64,000 bases of DNA from Streptomyces sp. NBC_00154. GTDB taxonomy: Bacteria; Actinomycetota; Actinomycetes; Streptomycetales; Streptomycetaceae. This document shows positions 44,173 to 53,501 of the stretch, in pieces. How positions within the stretch are numbered: the stretch's first letter is position 1; the number at the start of each line of letters is the position of its first letter. A program made the position numbers and the translations under genes. The stretch is taken from NCBI RefSeq assembly GCF_026342835.1, contig NZ_JAPEMI010000001.1, forward strand, positions 2,858,501-2,922,500, written 5' to 3'. The notes below the pieces were generated by a model. That model was given only the letters and a program-made list of their open reading frames with translations. It had not been told where the DNA came from and did not search any database.

Positions 44173-44973
44173 TCACGCCTCCAGCAGCGCGGGCAGGTCC
44201 GCGAAGGAGTCCAGGACGTGGTCCGGGGTGCCGGTGGCGGACCTGTGTGTCTCGGGCAGGTACTTGCCGGTCCTGACCAGTACGCCGGTGATGCCGAAGC
44301 GCTGCGCCGCCAGTACGTCGGTCTCGATGTCGTCGCCCACCATCAGCGTCTCGGACGCGACGGCGCCGAGGTGGGCCAGCGCGGTGGCGTAGAACGCCTC
44401 GGCGGGCTTGCCGGTGACTTCCGCCTCGACCCGGGCGGCCCGTTCCAGCCCCGGGAGGAACGCCTCGGTGTCGAGATCGAACCCTTCCGACGTGCGCCAG
44501 TACAGGTTCCGGTGCATCGCGATCAGCCTGGCGCCGCGCTGGAGGTGGCGGAAGGCCGCATTGAGGGCCGCGTAGCTGAACGCGTCGCCCGCGCCTCCCA
44601 CGACGACCACGTCCACGTCCCCCCGGGCGCCCTCCCCCACGTCGACGAGTGTCACGCCCGCCAGGTCTTCGCGGACATCGCCGCTGTTGAGCAGCGCGCA
44701 CCGGGCGCCGGGATAGTGCTCGCGCAGATACGCGGCGGTGACCGACGGTGCGGTGAGGATGTCGTCCTCGCCGATGGGGAAGCCCGCCCCGGCCAGTTTC
44801 GCGGCGATGCGGGCGCGGGTGCGGGACGTGGTGTTGGTGACCAGGGCGAGCGGGAGTCCGGCGGCACGCAGCCGCTCCATGGCCGCCACAGCGCCGGGCA
44901 GCGGCTGCCAGTCCACGGTGAGCACGCCGTCGATGTCGATCAGGGCCGCTCCGGACACTCCGATTCGTTCCAT
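44173..44973 (-). CDS. HAD-superfamily IIA phosphatase
   Basis: 266 aa from the ATG at 44973: MERIGVSGAALIDIDGVLTV (motif I D-x-D-G), then PLALVTNTTSRTRARIAAKL (motif II) and SETLMVGDDIETDVLAAQRF (motif IV D-D). A capped hydrolase of the NagD/TIGR01458 type, acting on small phosphorylated metabolites in the cytoplasm. Confidence 0.9.
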   Translation of the reverse strand: MERIGVSGAALIDIDGVLTVDWQPLPGAVAAMERLRAAGLPLALVTNTTSRTRARIAAKLAGAGFPIGEDDILTAPSVTAAYLREHYPGARCALLNSGDVREDLAGVTLVDVGEGARGDVDVVVVGGAGDAFSYAALNAAFRHLQRGARLIAMHRNLYWRTSEGFDLDTEAFLPGLERAARVEAEVTGKPAEAFYATALAHLGAVASETLMVGDDIETDVLAAQRFGITGVLVRTGKYLPETHRSATGTPDHVLDSFADLPALLEA

Positions 44974-45074
44974 ACAGTCGAATGTCGCCGACTTGCGGGA
45001 CCGCCGCACATGGGGTTGCTTCGAAGTAGGTACGTACGTGGTCACTGTCTCCCCTGGGTCGGGGGTGAACCACT

Positions 45075-45701
45075 GTGTTGTTCACCGATCGCACGGATGC
45101 GGGGCAGCGCCTCGCCGAAGCGCTCAGGCATCTGGCGGGGGAGAAACCCGTGGTGCTGGGTCTGCCGCGCGGCGGGGTTCCCGTGGCCGCAGCGGTTGCC
45201 ACGGCCCTCGGCGCCCCCCTCGACGTGATCGTGGTCCGCAAGCTCGGTGTCCCGTACCACCGTGAGCTGGCCTTCGGTGCCATCGGGGAGGGTGGTGTGC
45301 GGGTGATCAACGACGACGTCGTCCGACGCGGAGGGCTGAATCCCGCGGACATCGCCACTGTCGAGCGCGCCGAGCAGGCGGCACTCGTACGGCAGGCCGA
45401 ACAGTTCCGTCACGACCGGCCCCGGCTGCCGCTCGAGGGCCGTACCGCGATCGTGATCGACGACGGGATCGCGACCGGTGCCACGGCCTCGGCGGCCTGT
45501 CAGGTCGTACGGGCACAGGGCGCGGCCCGCGTGGTGCTGGCCGTTCCGGTGGCTCCCGCGGACACGGTGGCCTGGCTGCGTACGCAGGTGGACGAGGTCG
45601 TCTGCCTCTCCACGCCGGTTCTGTTCTCGGCCGTCGGCGAGTGGTACCGGGACTTCTCCCAGACCTCCGACGAGGAAGTCCTCTCCCTGTTGAAGGCATA
45701 G
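45075..45701 (+). CDS. Phosphoribosyltransferase-domain protein
   Basis: 208 aa from the GTG at 45075. VVLGLPRGGVPVAAAVATAL, IVVRKLGVPYHRELAFGAIG and the PRPP motif TAIVIDDGIATGATASAACQ. These proteins usually hydrolyse or transfer phosphoribosyl groups; the group with the R-K-L-G-V-P segment is often found near erythromycin-esterase-like or PRTase stress genes. Substrate unknown. Confidence 0.9.
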   Translation: MLFTDRTDAGQRLAEALRHLAGEKPVVLGLPRGGVPVAAAVATALGAPLDVIVVRKLGVPYHRELAFGAIGEGGVRVINDDVVRRGGLNPADIATVERAEQAALVRQAEQFRHDRPRLPLEGRTAIVIDDGIATGATASAACQVVRAQGAARVVLAVPVAPADTVAWLRTQVDEVVCLSTPVLFSAVGEWYRDFSQTSDEEVLSLLKA

Positions 45702-45834
45702 AGCCACCCTGGTCCTGATCCCTACGGGGCCGGGTGGAGCCCGCCCAGAGGCCGCTCCATCGGTTCACGCGTGCCGTCGTACAGACCCGTATACAGTGCG
45801 AAAAACATGCAACTTCAAGTACATGGGGGCCGAC

Positions 45835-46200
45835 ATGGCACTGTTCGGGAACGCGCACACCATCGATACGGCGACGGCGCAGCAGGACTTCGCGCGGCTG
45901 CTGGGCCAGGGCGAGCAGGTGCACGCCGCGTACCTGCTGATACGCGACACCATCCTCTTCACCGACCGGCGTCTCCTCCTCGTCGACAAGCAGGGGATCA
46001 CCGGCAAGAAGGTGGAGTACCACTCCGTGCCGTACCGGAGCATCACGCATTTCGCTGTGGAGACCGCCGGCACGTTCGACCTCGACGCGGAGCTCAAGAT
46101 CTGGGTCTCGGGCACCTCGTTGCCGATCCAGAAGACCTTCACCAAGGGCGTCGACATCTACGAGGTGCAGGCGATCCTCACCCAGTTCGTGGCGAAGTAG
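45835..46200 (+). CDS. Bacterial PH-domain protein
   Basis: 121 aa from the ATG at 45835 (GGGGGCC upstream; 45823 and 45796 are in frame). YLLIRDTILFTDRRLLLVDK, KVEYHSVPYRSITHFAVETA, AELKIWVSGTSLPIQKTFTK. A single bPH_1-type domain that forms ring-like assemblies in known structures. Strongly conserved in actinobacteria; function unknown. Confidence 0.93.
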   Translation: MALFGNAHTIDTATAQQDFARLLGQGEQVHAAYLLIRDTILFTDRRLLLVDKQGITGKKVEYHSVPYRSITHFAVETAGTFDLDAELKIWVSGTSLPIQKTFTKGVDIYEVQAILTQFVAK

Positions 46201-46321
46201 GGTCCCGTCGGCACTTCGCCGGTGCGGCCTGGGCCGTCGGGGCGGTGGCGGCCGTCAGGGACGTGGCGACGGCGGCTGCGGAGAGCACGAGAAGCAGGGC
46301 CCGATTGCTGTAAGTGGTCAT
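46178..46321 (-). CDS. Short secreted peptide or truncated secreted protein
   Basis: 47 aa from the ATG at 46321: MTTYSNRALLLVLSAAAVAT, a normal signal peptide ending near AQA-AP, and only about 15 mature residues. It overlaps the end of the PH-domain gene on the other strand. It could be a short secreted peptide or the 5' stub of a lost gene. Confidence 0.4.
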   Translation of the reverse strand: MTTYSNRALLLVLSAAAVATSLTAATAPTAQAAPAKCRRDPTSPRTG

Positions 46322-46519
46322 GGGACAAGGCTTGTTGAGCGGGATCCTCTTTCCCATCCGGCAGGCGTCACGGCCTCCGGTGGGGATAGCCCCCGAGGCC
46401 CTCGGGGCGGTCACCCGAGCGTCGTGCCGGGCCACGGGCGCGGGACGGTCCGGTGCCCACCGGTGTTCAGGGCAGAGGGACTTGCTCGGCATGCGGCCGC
46501 CCGGAGAACGAACCGGAGG

Positions 46520-47263
46520 TCAGCCGTTCTTCCTGCCGAACAGCAGCTTCCACGGCGCGATCGCCGACTCGATCTGTACGCGCAGCCCGAGCTTCGATTC
46601 GCCGTTGACCCGCTCCTCGAATCTGATCGGCACCTCGACGATTCTCAGTCCGCGCCTGACCGTCCGGTAGTTCATCTCCACCTGGAAGGAATACCCGTTG
46701 CTGCGGATGGACGGCAGATCGATCGCGTTCAGGGCGTCCGCACGCCATGCCTTGAAACCGGCCGTTGCATCCTTCACGTGCAACCGCAGAATCGCGTTGA
46801 CGTAGAAATTCGCCCAGGCGGAGAGCGCCTTGCGGTGCCAAGGCCACTCGGTCGCGAGCGAACCGCCCGCCACATAGCGGGAGCCGATCACGACTGCGGC
46901 ATCGTCGGCGAAGAGTTTCTCGACCATGAGCGGGACCACCGAGGCCGGGTGGGAGAGGTCGGCGTCCATCTGAATGACGACGTCCGCTTCTTCTTCGAGC
47001 GCGCGCGTCATACCGGCGACATACGCGCGGCCCAGCCCGTTCTTCTCCGTTCGGTGCAGAACGCCGACGACGCCCGACGTCTCGGCCGCGAGCCGGTCCG
47101 CGACCTCGCCCGTACCGTCGGGCGAATTGTCGTCGACCACGAGAATATGCAGGTTCGGTACGTGCAGATCCGTGAGCAGATCGACGAGGACGGGCAGGTT
47201 CGTCCGCTCGTTGTAGGTGGGGACGACCACCACGACCTTCGGGGAAGTCTTCTCCACGACCAT
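46520..47263 (-). CDS. Polyprenol monophosphomannose synthase-like glycosyltransferase (GT2)
   Basis: 247 aa. PKVVVVVPTYNERTNLPVLV, LHILVVDDNSPDGTGEVADR (DDxSxDGT), VVIQMDADLSHPASVVPLMV (D-x-D), GSRYVAGGS, then WPWHRKALSAWANFYVNAIL. The single catalytic domain without C-terminal membrane helices is the actinobacterial Ppm1/DPM-synthase form, making polyprenyl-phosphomannose for protein O-mannosylation or glycolipids. Confidence 0.88.
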   Translation of the reverse strand: MVVEKTSPKVVVVVPTYNERTNLPVLVDLLTDLHVPNLHILVVDDNSPDGTGEVADRLAAETSGVVGVLHRTEKNGLGRAYVAGMTRALEEEADVVIQMDADLSHPASVVPLMVEKLFADDAAVVIGSRYVAGGSLATEWPWHRKALSAWANFYVNAILRLHVKDATAGFKAWRADALNAIDLPSIRSNGYSFQVEMNYRTVRRGLRIVEVPIRFEERVNGESKLGLRVQIESAIAPWKLLFGRKNG

Positions 47264-47580
47264 TCCCTTGCGTTCTCAGGCGTTTGCCGGTGATTCACGC
47301 TCTTGATCCGCGCGAGCCTAGCAGTCGGGAACGGCGCCTCCGCGAGTTCGTCCGGGCAGCTGCGCGCATCGCACCGGCCGCCCGATCCGCAAGACAGCCG
47401 CTGTCGCCGAGGCGCTACGGGCCCGGCAGAAGTCGATACGCGAGCACGCCACTTATTTCAAGGGCCCGGATCGATGAAAAGGGCCATCTCGATTCCGCAC
47501 GCACCGTGCGGGAACGGGACTGAATCTTCCCGGACTTCCCGGGTTCTGGGTACGCTGACGGGAGCGCAGACCCGGGTCCG
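47264..47580. other. Divergent intergenic region
   Basis: About 315 bp between the two divergent glycosyltransferase genes; no motif I would defend. Confidence 0.35.
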
Positions 47581-49167
47581 TTGCACCCTTTCGCCGCCGA
47601 ATCGGAGTGCGCCATCAACCTTCCGCAGACTCCGGCCGCTCTGCGCGCGACGCGCCGTCCCGAGAGACGCCACGAACCGGGTTCGCAACGGGACTCCGCG
47701 CCACTGTCCCGATACCGGGCCGGCTTATTGCCCGCGCTGCTGGCACTGCTGATGGGTCTCTGGGGGATCCGTCGCGAAAACTCCATGTGGCGCGACGAGT
47801 CGGTGACGTACCAGGTCGCCCATCGAAGCCTCTCCGAGATCTGGCATCTGCTCGGCAATGCCGATGCGGTGCACGGCCTCTACTACTTCTTCATGCACGC
47901 GCTGTTCGCCGTGGGGGGCGACAGTCTTGTGACACTCCGGCTCCCGTCGGTGCTCGCGACTTCGGTGTCCGCCTTTCTGGTGGCGTCGACCGGAAGCCGC
48001 CTCGTGGGCCCCCGTACCGGACTCATCGGCGGTCTCGCCTTCGCTCTCCTGCCCATGGTCCAGATGTACGCGCAGGAGGGCCGCTCCTACGCAATGGTGT
48101 GCACGCTCATCGCCCTCTCCACCTATCTCCTCGTCGGCGCCGTCGACAATTCCTCCCGCCGGCGCTGGACCGCGTACGCACTCACCGTCGTCGCCGCCGG
48201 ATGGCTCCACGAATTCGCGGTCCTCGCCCTGCCCGCCCACGGCCTGACGCTGTACCTCGCGCGGCTGCCCCGTGCGCTGATTCGGTCCTGGGCGGTCGCC
48301 GCAGGGCTGTCCGTGGCCGCGGTCGCCCCGCTCGCCCTCCGGTCCACGGACCAGTCGGGGCAGGTCTCCTGGATCGGGTGGCCGCATCCGGGCGAATGGC
48401 TCGTCATCGCGGCCGTCACCCTCGTCGGCGTGCTCTGCGCCGGATACGCGACGAGGCCGGCGGAACCGGCCACGGGTACGAGGGCTCGGGCGGGCGTGCT
48501 CCGTCTGGTCAGGCTGACCCTCCCACTGCTGATCGTCCCCACGGCCACCCTCCTCCTCGCCTCTCTCCACGACCCGATGTACCTGGACCGCTATGTCCTC
48601 TACTCCCAGTTCGCCCTGGCCCTGCTCATAGGGGTGGCCGTGGACCGGCTGTGGGACGCCGCGGGACGGACCGCCCGGCCGGCGGCGTCCAGGTCGCGGG
48701 CGGTGGTGTTCGGCATCGCGGCGGCCGGTGTGGCCGCCGCGCTCCTCCCGGTGACGCTCCAGATGCGCACCCCCGACAGCCGCAAGGACAACGTCACCGC
48801 CATCGCCGCCCAGGTGCGGACCATGGCGTCGGACGACGCCGGCGTGCTCTTCATGCCGTCTCGACGGCGGGAATGGGCCCTCTCCCACCCGGACGATTTC
48901 CGGGGCCTGACCGATCTGGCCCTGCAGCGGGGACCGAGGGCCGACAACACCCTTGAAGGCACCGAGTTCTCGGCCGCCCGGATCCGGGTCCGGCTGCGCG
49001 CGTTCGACCGGATCGTGGCGCTCACCGATCCTCCGGGGCAGCCGGAGGACGCGTTTCCCGAAGAGGCGGTCAAGCGGGACGTCCTGCGGCAGGAATTCGT
49101 CGTCTGCCGCCGGGTGCAGGCCAAAGGTGGCCAGGTCACGCTGTACGCACGGCCGGGCAGGTGCTGA
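47581..49167 (+). CDS. Polytopic mannosyltransferase-like membrane protein (GT39/GT-C)
   Basis: Up to 528 aa from a TTG at 47581; the start is uncertain. About ten membrane segments. The first extracellular loop carries SMWRDESVTYQVAHRSLSEI, the D/E pair of GT-C enzymes. Others: GLYYFFMHALFAVGGDSLVT, GLAFALLPMVQMYAQEGRSY. The C-terminal 130 residues are soluble. It probably uses polyprenyl-phosphate sugars, which fits the divergent Ppm-like gene. Confidence 0.85.
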   Translation: MHPFAAESECAINLPQTPAALRATRRPERRHEPGSQRDSAPLSRYRAGLLPALLALLMGLWGIRRENSMWRDESVTYQVAHRSLSEIWHLLGNADAVHGLYYFFMHALFAVGGDSLVTLRLPSVLATSVSAFLVASTGSRLVGPRTGLIGGLAFALLPMVQMYAQEGRSYAMVCTLIALSTYLLVGAVDNSSRRRWTAYALTVVAAGWLHEFAVLALPAHGLTLYLARLPRALIRSWAVAAGLSVAAVAPLALRSTDQSGQVSWIGWPHPGEWLVIAAVTLVGVLCAGYATRPAEPATGTRARAGVLRLVRLTLPLLIVPTATLLLASLHDPMYLDRYVLYSQFALALLIGVAVDRLWDAAGRTARPAASRSRAVVFGIAAAGVAAALLPVTLQMRTPDSRKDNVTAIAAQVRTMASDDAGVLFMPSRRREWALSHPDDFRGLTDLALQRGPRADNTLEGTEFSAARIRVRLRAFDRIVALTDPPGQPEDAFPEEAVKRDVLRQEFVVCRRVQAKGGQVTLYARPGRC

Positions 49168-49376
49168 CCCGGCCGAGCCGGCCGTCCGGAACCTCTGCGC
49201 CGGGCGGGGCGCACACGCGGGCGATACTCTGGTGCGAGCAGGGACTGTGATGGTGACTGACGGTTGCTGCGCGGCGGTGGGGCCCGCCGTACCCGAACCG
49301 CGGCAGCAGTGCCGCCAACGGTCCCTACTTGCGGTGGAGTGTGCCCGCGTACGGGCACTCAGCAGGTAGGAGACGC

Positions 49377-49931
49377 ATGCCCATGGGAGCCCAGCAGCCC
49401 CACGTGTCCCCCGTACCCACAAGGTCTCAGGGATCTGCGGCGGATGAACCCGACGACGCCGAGGCTGCCATGTCCGTACCCGAGCAGCGGGCGGAGCGGT
49501 TTGGCCGACGGTGGTCCGGCAGGCGGTGGCCCGGCAGGCAGGGGCCCGTCGTCGCCGTCGTCGCCCTCGGCGGTGCGCTCGGGGCGTGCGCCCGTTACTG
49601 GGCTTCCCTGATCTGGACGACTCCGCCGGGCGGCTTCCCCTGGACGACGCTGCTGGTGAATGTCGTCGGGTGTGCGGTGATCGGCGTCTTCATGGCGGTC
49701 ATCAGCGAGGTCCGGTCGGTGCACCGGCTGGTGCGGCCCTTCTTCGGTACGGGGGTGCTGGGCGGGTTCACCACGTTCTCCACGTACGCGGTGGACATCG
49801 AGCGGCTCGCGGACGCCGGACGGGCCCGTGCGGGTGTCGCGTATCTCGGGCTGACCCTGCTGGCGGCGCTGGCCGCGGTGTGGACTGCGGTGTGGCTGAC
49901 GCGCCGTGTGCTGGCGTGGAGGCAGCCATGA
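49377..49931 (+). CDS. crcB: Fluoride channel subunit CrcB/Fluc 1
   Basis: 184 aa from the ATG at 49377 (GGTAGGAGACGC upstream). Four membrane helices with [40 protein letters not shown] and [20 protein letters not shown] (the Phe-box region). Fluc channels export fluoride as dimers; two subunit genes in tandem suggest a heterodimer with crcB2. The N-terminal 65 residues are a polar extension absent from crcB2. Confidence 0.93.
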   Translation: MPMGAQQPHVSPVPTRSQGSAADEPDDAEAAMSVPEQRAERFGRRWSGRRWPGRQGPVVAVVALGGALGACARYWASLIWTTPPGGFPWTTLLVNVVGCAVIGVFMAVISEVRSVHRLVRPFFGTGVLGGFTTFSTYAVDIERLADAGRARAGVAYLGLTLLAALAAVWTAVWLTRRVLAWRQP

Positions 49932-50338
49932 CGAGGAAGTCCAAGAAGACGCACGAGACCGAGGAGACCGAGGAGAGCAAGGTGACCGAGGGGACCAGGG
50001 CGACCGAACGGGGCCTGCGCCTGACCGTCCTCATCGGGGAGTCCGACGGCTGGCACCACCGGCCCCTCTACTCGGAGATCGTGCACCGGGCACACCGGGC
50101 GGGGCTGGCGGGCGCGAGCGTGTTCCGGGGCATCGAAGGGTTCGGCGCCTCGTCGATGATCCACACCCAGCGGCTGCTGTCGCTGAGCGAGGACCTGCCG
50201 GTGGCGGTCGTGATCGTGGACACGGAGGAACGGATCCGCGCGTTCCTTCCGCTCGTCGACGAGGTGATCGGGGAAGGCGTGGTCGTCCTGGACGCCTGCG
50301 AGGTCATCCACTACCCCGGCCGGGAGGAGAGCCGGTGA
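49928..50338 (+). CDS. DUF190 protein
   Basis: 136 aa. ATG overlaps the crcB1 stop. A Lys/Glu/Thr-rich start, then [40 protein letters not shown] and [23 protein letters not shown]190 is a PII-like fold regularly encoded with crcB, and may regulate fluoride channels. Confidence 0.93.
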   Translation: MTRKSKKTHETEETEESKVTEGTRATERGLRLTVLIGESDGWHHRPLYSEIVHRAHRAGLAGASVFRGIEGFGASSMIHTQRLLSLSEDLPVAVVIVDTEERIRAFLPLVDEVIGEGVVVLDACEVIHYPGREESR

Positions 50339-50709
50339 ACTGGCTGCTGGTGATCGTCGGCGCGGCGATCGGCGCACCACTGCGCTATCTGACCGACCGG
50401 GCGGTCCAGTCCGGGCACGACACGGTCTTCCCGTGGGGGACGTTCACGGTCAACGTGGCCGGCTCCCTGGTGCTGGGCCTGCTCACCGGAGCGGTGGCGG
50501 CCGGCGCGGCGTCGTCGCAGGTGCAGCTGTTCGTGGGTACGGGGCTGTGCGGGGCGCTGACGACGTACTCGACGTTCAGCTACGAGACGCTGCGGCTGGC
50601 GGAGGACGGGGCGAAGCTCTACGCGGCGGCCAACGTGGTGGCGAGCGTGGTGGCGGGGCTGGGCGCGGTGTTCGCGGGGGTCGCGGTCGCCGATGCGCTG
50701 TGGGCGTAG
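50335..50709 (+). CDS. crcB: Fluoride channel subunit CrcB/Fluc 2
   Basis: 124 aa from the GTG at 50335 (GTGA overlap with DUF190). [61 protein letters not shown] complete four-helix Fluc subunit. The operon crcB1-DUF190-crcB2 is fully coupled. Confidence 0.95.
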   Translation: MNWLLVIVGAAIGAPLRYLTDRAVQSGHDTVFPWGTFTVNVAGSLVLGLLTGAVAAGAASSQVQLFVGTGLCGALTTYSTFSYETLRLAEDGAKLYAAANVVASVVAGLGAVFAGVAVADALWA

Positions 50710-50733
50710 GCCCGTTCGGTACGCACGCGCGAA

Positions 50734-50773
50734 AGGGCCGGGGGCCGGGACGCGCGTCCCGGCCCCCGGCCCT
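50734..50773 (+). terminator. Perfect 18-bp terminator of the crcB operon
   Basis: AGGGCCGGGGGCCGGGAC and its complement around a 4-nt centre, 25 nt after the crcB2 stop. Confidence 0.85.
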
Positions 50774-50796
50774 CGTGTCGCTCACCCGCCCAGGTG

Positions 50797-51105
50797 TCAG
50801 ACGGTCGTCGCCGATCCGAGCATCGCCGACGCCGCTTCGAGCGGCGTCTGCGCGGTCGCCGGGACGGGCACGTCCGCGGTACGGCAGGTGAAGCCGAGAC
50901 GGGTCAGCGCGCGGGTCACCTCGCCGGAGGTGAAGTCGCGGCGGTCCTGGCGGGTGATCACCTCGCCGACCTGCTTGACCGGATAGACCCGGCGGCCGAT
51001 GACCACCGAATCACCTGTGACGGGCTCCGGCTTGATGCCCTTCATCGAATCCATGACCTCGCTCTTGAACAGGTCGAAGGGGAAGCGGGCGATTACGCAG
51101 CGCAT
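50797..51105 (-). CDS. SCO5918-family protein
   Basis: 102 aa: MRCVIARFPFDLFKSEVMDS, then MKGIKPEPVTGDSVVIGRRV and YPVKQVGEVITRQDRRDFTS. A small basic protein I recall as encoded beside cold-shock and DEAD-helicase genes in Streptomyces (SCO5918 region). GAGGCACTATG is the start context. Function unknown; a role in RNA handling at low temperature is suggested only by the neighbours. Confidence 0.8.
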   Translation of the reverse strand: MRCVIARFPFDLFKSEVMDSMKGIKPEPVTGDSVVIGRRVYPVKQVGEVITRQDRRDFTSGEVTRALTRLGFTCRTADVPVPATAQTPLEAASAMLGSATTV

Positions 51106-51158
51106 AGTGCCTCAACGGGGTTGAAGAGAAGGAACGGGATCAGTGGGCCGACTGTCAC

Positions 51159-52718
51159 TCAGGCCGCGCGGTTGCCCGAGGACCTGCGCGGCGAACTGCC
51201 GCTCCCCCCGCGGGCCGAGGAGGACGACTGCGACGACGAGGACGACGTGCGGCGCGCCTGCGCCGGGCGGCTGCGGCGGCCACGGGACGACGACGCGCCG
51301 CTCCTGGCACGCTCCGTCACCGGTGCCGTGATGGTGACCGGTACACCCGACGGGGCCTGCGCCCCGGTGATCCGGTTCAGCTCGGCCTCGCCGGAGCGGA
51401 CCTGGGCGATCTTCGGGGTGATCCCCGCGTCGGCCATCAGGCGGGTCATCTCACGGCGCTGATTGGGCAGCACCAGCGTGACGACGCTGCCGGACTCGCC
51501 GGCGCGGGCGGTGCGGCCGCCGCGGTGCAGGTAGTCCTTGTGGTCGCTCGGCGGGTCGACGTTGACGACCAGGTCGAGGTTGTCGACGTGGATGCCGCGG
51601 GCCGCGACGTTCGTGGCGACCAGCACCGTGACGTGCCCTGTCTTGAACCGGGTCAGGGTGCGGGTGCGCTGCGGCTGCGACTTGCCGCCGTGCAGCGCGG
51701 CAGCCCGTACACCGCTGTTGAGGAGGTGGTCGGTGAGCTTGTCCACGGCGTGCTTGGTGTCCAGGAACATGATCACCCGGCCGTCGCGCGCCGCGATCTC
51801 CGTCGTGGTGGCGTACTTGTCGGCGCCGTGGACGTACAGCACGTGGTGCTCCATCGTCGTGACCGCACCGGCCGCCGGGTCGACGGAGTGGACCACCGGG
51901 TCGTGCAGATAACGGCGGACCAGCAGGTCGACGTTACGGTCCAGGGTGGCCGAGAACAGCATCCGCTGGCCCTCGAGCGCCACCTGGTCGAGCAGCTCGG
52001 TGACCTGCGGCATGAAGCCCATGTCGGCCATCTGGTCGGCCTCGTCGAGGACGGTGATGGTGACCTGGTCGAGGCGGGCGTCGCCGCGCTCGATGAGGTC
52101 CTTGAGCCGGCCGGGTGTGGCGACGACGACTTCGGCGCCGCCGCGCAGCGCGCCGGCCTGCCGGCCGATCGACATCCCGCCGACGACGGTCGCCAGGCGC
52201 AGCCTCAGCGACTTGGCGTACGGGGTGAGCGCGTCGGTGACCTGCTGGGCCAGCTCCCGGGTGGGGACGAGGACCAGGGCCAGCGGGGAGCGGGGCTCGG
52301 CGCGCCGGCCCGCGGTACGGGCCAGCAGGGCGAGGCCGAAGGCGAGTGTCTTGCCCGAGCCGGTGCGGCCGCGGCCGAGGACGTCGCGCCCGGCGAGCGA
52401 GTTGGGCAGTGTGGCCGCCTGGATCGGGAACGGCGTGGTCACGCCCTCGGTGGCGAGCGCCGCCAGCAGGGGCGCGGGCAGGTCCAGATCGGCGAACGCC
52501 TCGGCGGCGGGCAGCGCGGGGGTGATGGTCTTCGGCAGGGCGAACTCGCCCTGCTTGGCGGCGGGCCGACGGCCGTAGCCACCGGAACCGGAACGCGAAC
52601 CGGAGGCGGAGCGGCCCGGGGCGCCGTAGCGGCTCTGGCCACCCTGGCCGCTGCCGGCCTGGGAGCGGAAGCCGCCGCTGCGGGAGTATCGGTCGTTCGT
52701 GCGAGCTGTGCGGTTCAT
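51159..52718 (-). CDS. DEAD-box RNA helicase
   Basis: 519 aa from the ATG at 52718 (AAGGG upstream). A Gly/Ser/Arg-rich N-terminus (about 1-55). Motifs: Walker A GRGRTGSGKTLAFGLALLAR, Ia PTRELAQQ, Ib TPGRLKDLIE, II DEADQM, III SATL, V ARGIHVDNLDLVVNVDPP, VI HRGGRTARAG. A Ser/Arg-rich C-terminus (about 475-519). It unwinds RNA, probably in the cold response together with the adjacent cold-shock protein. A hairpin sits directly before its ribosome binding site. Confidence 0.95.
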   Translation of the reverse strand: MNRTARTNDRYSRSGGFRSQAGSGQGGQSRYGAPGRSASGSRSGSGGYGRRPAAKQGEFALPKTITPALPAAEAFADLDLPAPLLAALATEGVTTPFPIQAATLPNSLAGRDVLGRGRTGSGKTLAFGLALLARTAGRRAEPRSPLALVLVPTRELAQQVTDALTPYAKSLRLRLATVVGGMSIGRQAGALRGGAEVVVATPGRLKDLIERGDARLDQVTITVLDEADQMADMGFMPQVTELLDQVALEGQRMLFSATLDRNVDLLVRRYLHDPVVHSVDPAAGAVTTMEHHVLYVHGADKYATTTEIAARDGRVIMFLDTKHAVDKLTDHLLNSGVRAAALHGGKSQPQRTRTLTRFKTGHVTVLVATNVAARGIHVDNLDLVVNVDPPSDHKDYLHRGGRTARAGESGSVVTLVLPNQRREMTRLMADAGITPKIAQVRSGEAELNRITGAQAPSGVPVTITAPVTERARSGASSSRGRRSRPAQARRTSSSSSQSSSSARGGSGSSPRRSSGNRAA

Positions 52719-52727
52719 GCAGAACCC

Positions 52728-52754
52728 TTCCTCGATATGGCGCGTATCGAGGAA
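52728..52754 (-). promoter_or_regulatory. Hairpin abutting the helicase ribosome binding site
   Basis: A perfect 10-bp stem (TTCCTCGATA with TATCGAGGAA) and a 7-nt loop. On the transcript the 3' arm ends GAGGAA and is followed by GGGTTCTGC and the ATG, so the Shine-Dalgarno region GAGGAAGGG is half paired. This suggests temperature-sensitive translation. Confidence 0.6.
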
Positions 52755-52913
52755 TTCACTGCGGCGGAGCGGCGCAGGAATCGCAAGAACGGGCCGATGA
52801 AATGCGTGGACGAAGCCCGGCTGCGAAGAATGAGCCGTGTCCGACACGGATGAACCGTGTCCGTCACAGGGACTGGGGGGCGGCGCACGGTGGCGGGCCC
52901 GGAAAAAGCAACG

Positions 52914-52949
52914 AGCTGGGGCCCGCACCCCAAGGTGCGGGCCCCAGCT
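52914..52949 (-). terminator. Terminator of cold-shock gene 2
   Basis: AGCTGGGGCCCGCACC pairs perfectly with GGTGCGGGCCCCAGCT (16 bp, CCAA loop on the plus strand). Similar in sequence to the terminator of the first cold-shock gene. Confidence 0.85.
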
Positions 52950-52993
52950 GCGCAAGTGCGTGTCAGCGCGTCAGCGCCGGAGCATTCGCAGGA

Positions 52994-53197
52994 TCACGCG
53001 GGGGTGATGTTCTCCGCCTGCGGGCCCTTCTGGCCCTGCGTGACGTCGAAGTTCACCTTCTGGCCCTCCTGCAGCTCACGGAAGCCGCTCGCGGCGATGT
53101 TCGAGTAGTGGGCGAAGACGTCAGCGCCGCCACCATCCTGCTCGATGAAGCCGAAGCCCTTTTCCGCGTTGAACCACTTAACGGTGCCAGTAGCCAT
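52994..53197 (-). CDS. Cold-shock protein (CspA family), second copy
   Basis: 67 aa: [23 protein letters not shown] motifs intact, ending [21 protein letters not shown] text. A close paralogue of 28800-29003. AGAAGGAGATAAAAC precedes the ATG. Its leader and terminator are also closely related to those of the first copy, so the whole transcription unit was duplicated. Confidence 0.97.
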   Translation of the reverse strand: MATGTVKWFNAEKGFGFIEQDGGGADVFAHYSNIAASGFRELQEGQKVNFDVTQGQKGPQAENITPA

Positions 53198-53386
53198 GTT
53201 TTATCTCCTTCTGGGGCAGTGCCCGGGGATCCACACTGTGCGGAACCCGCGTCGCCGCGATGATTACCCCGTCCGGAATAAGAATGCCGGAAATACAAAA
53301 GCGCGCTCACCGGCACATTACGTCGGCGAGAGCACTTGGAGTTTTGGGAACCACAACTGCAACTGACATCCACACTAGCACGGTGG
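53198..53386 (-). promoter_or_regulatory. Conserved long 5' leader of cold-shock gene 2
   Basis: Read on the minus strand it shares with 28617-28799 the blocks CCACCGTGCTA, GATGTCAGTTGCAGTTGTGG, TTCCCAAAA, CTTTTGTATTTCCGG, GGGCACTGCCCC and AGAAGGAGAT, at similar spacing. Confidence 0.6.
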
Positions 53387-53501
53387 AGCCGTCCGGGCGC
53401 GGCAAGTAATTACACTCCGTCCAGTGTGTCATAAACCCTCATCGCACATTGCATAAAATTCTGCGCTTGCGGCAACAGATATTCTGCCCCGTGGACAGGT
53501 C

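Noticed and set aside
42284..45358. Long frames on both strands in the dacB/HAD region
   Set aside because: The 670-aa and 582-aa alternatives are high-GC shadows; only the frames with SxxK/KTG and HAD motifs are real.
49168..49376. Possible fluoride riboswitch before crcB1
   Set aside because: I looked for the GG-GATG and CTGATG consensus pieces and did not find them in the right order; the leader is GC-rich but not diagnostic.
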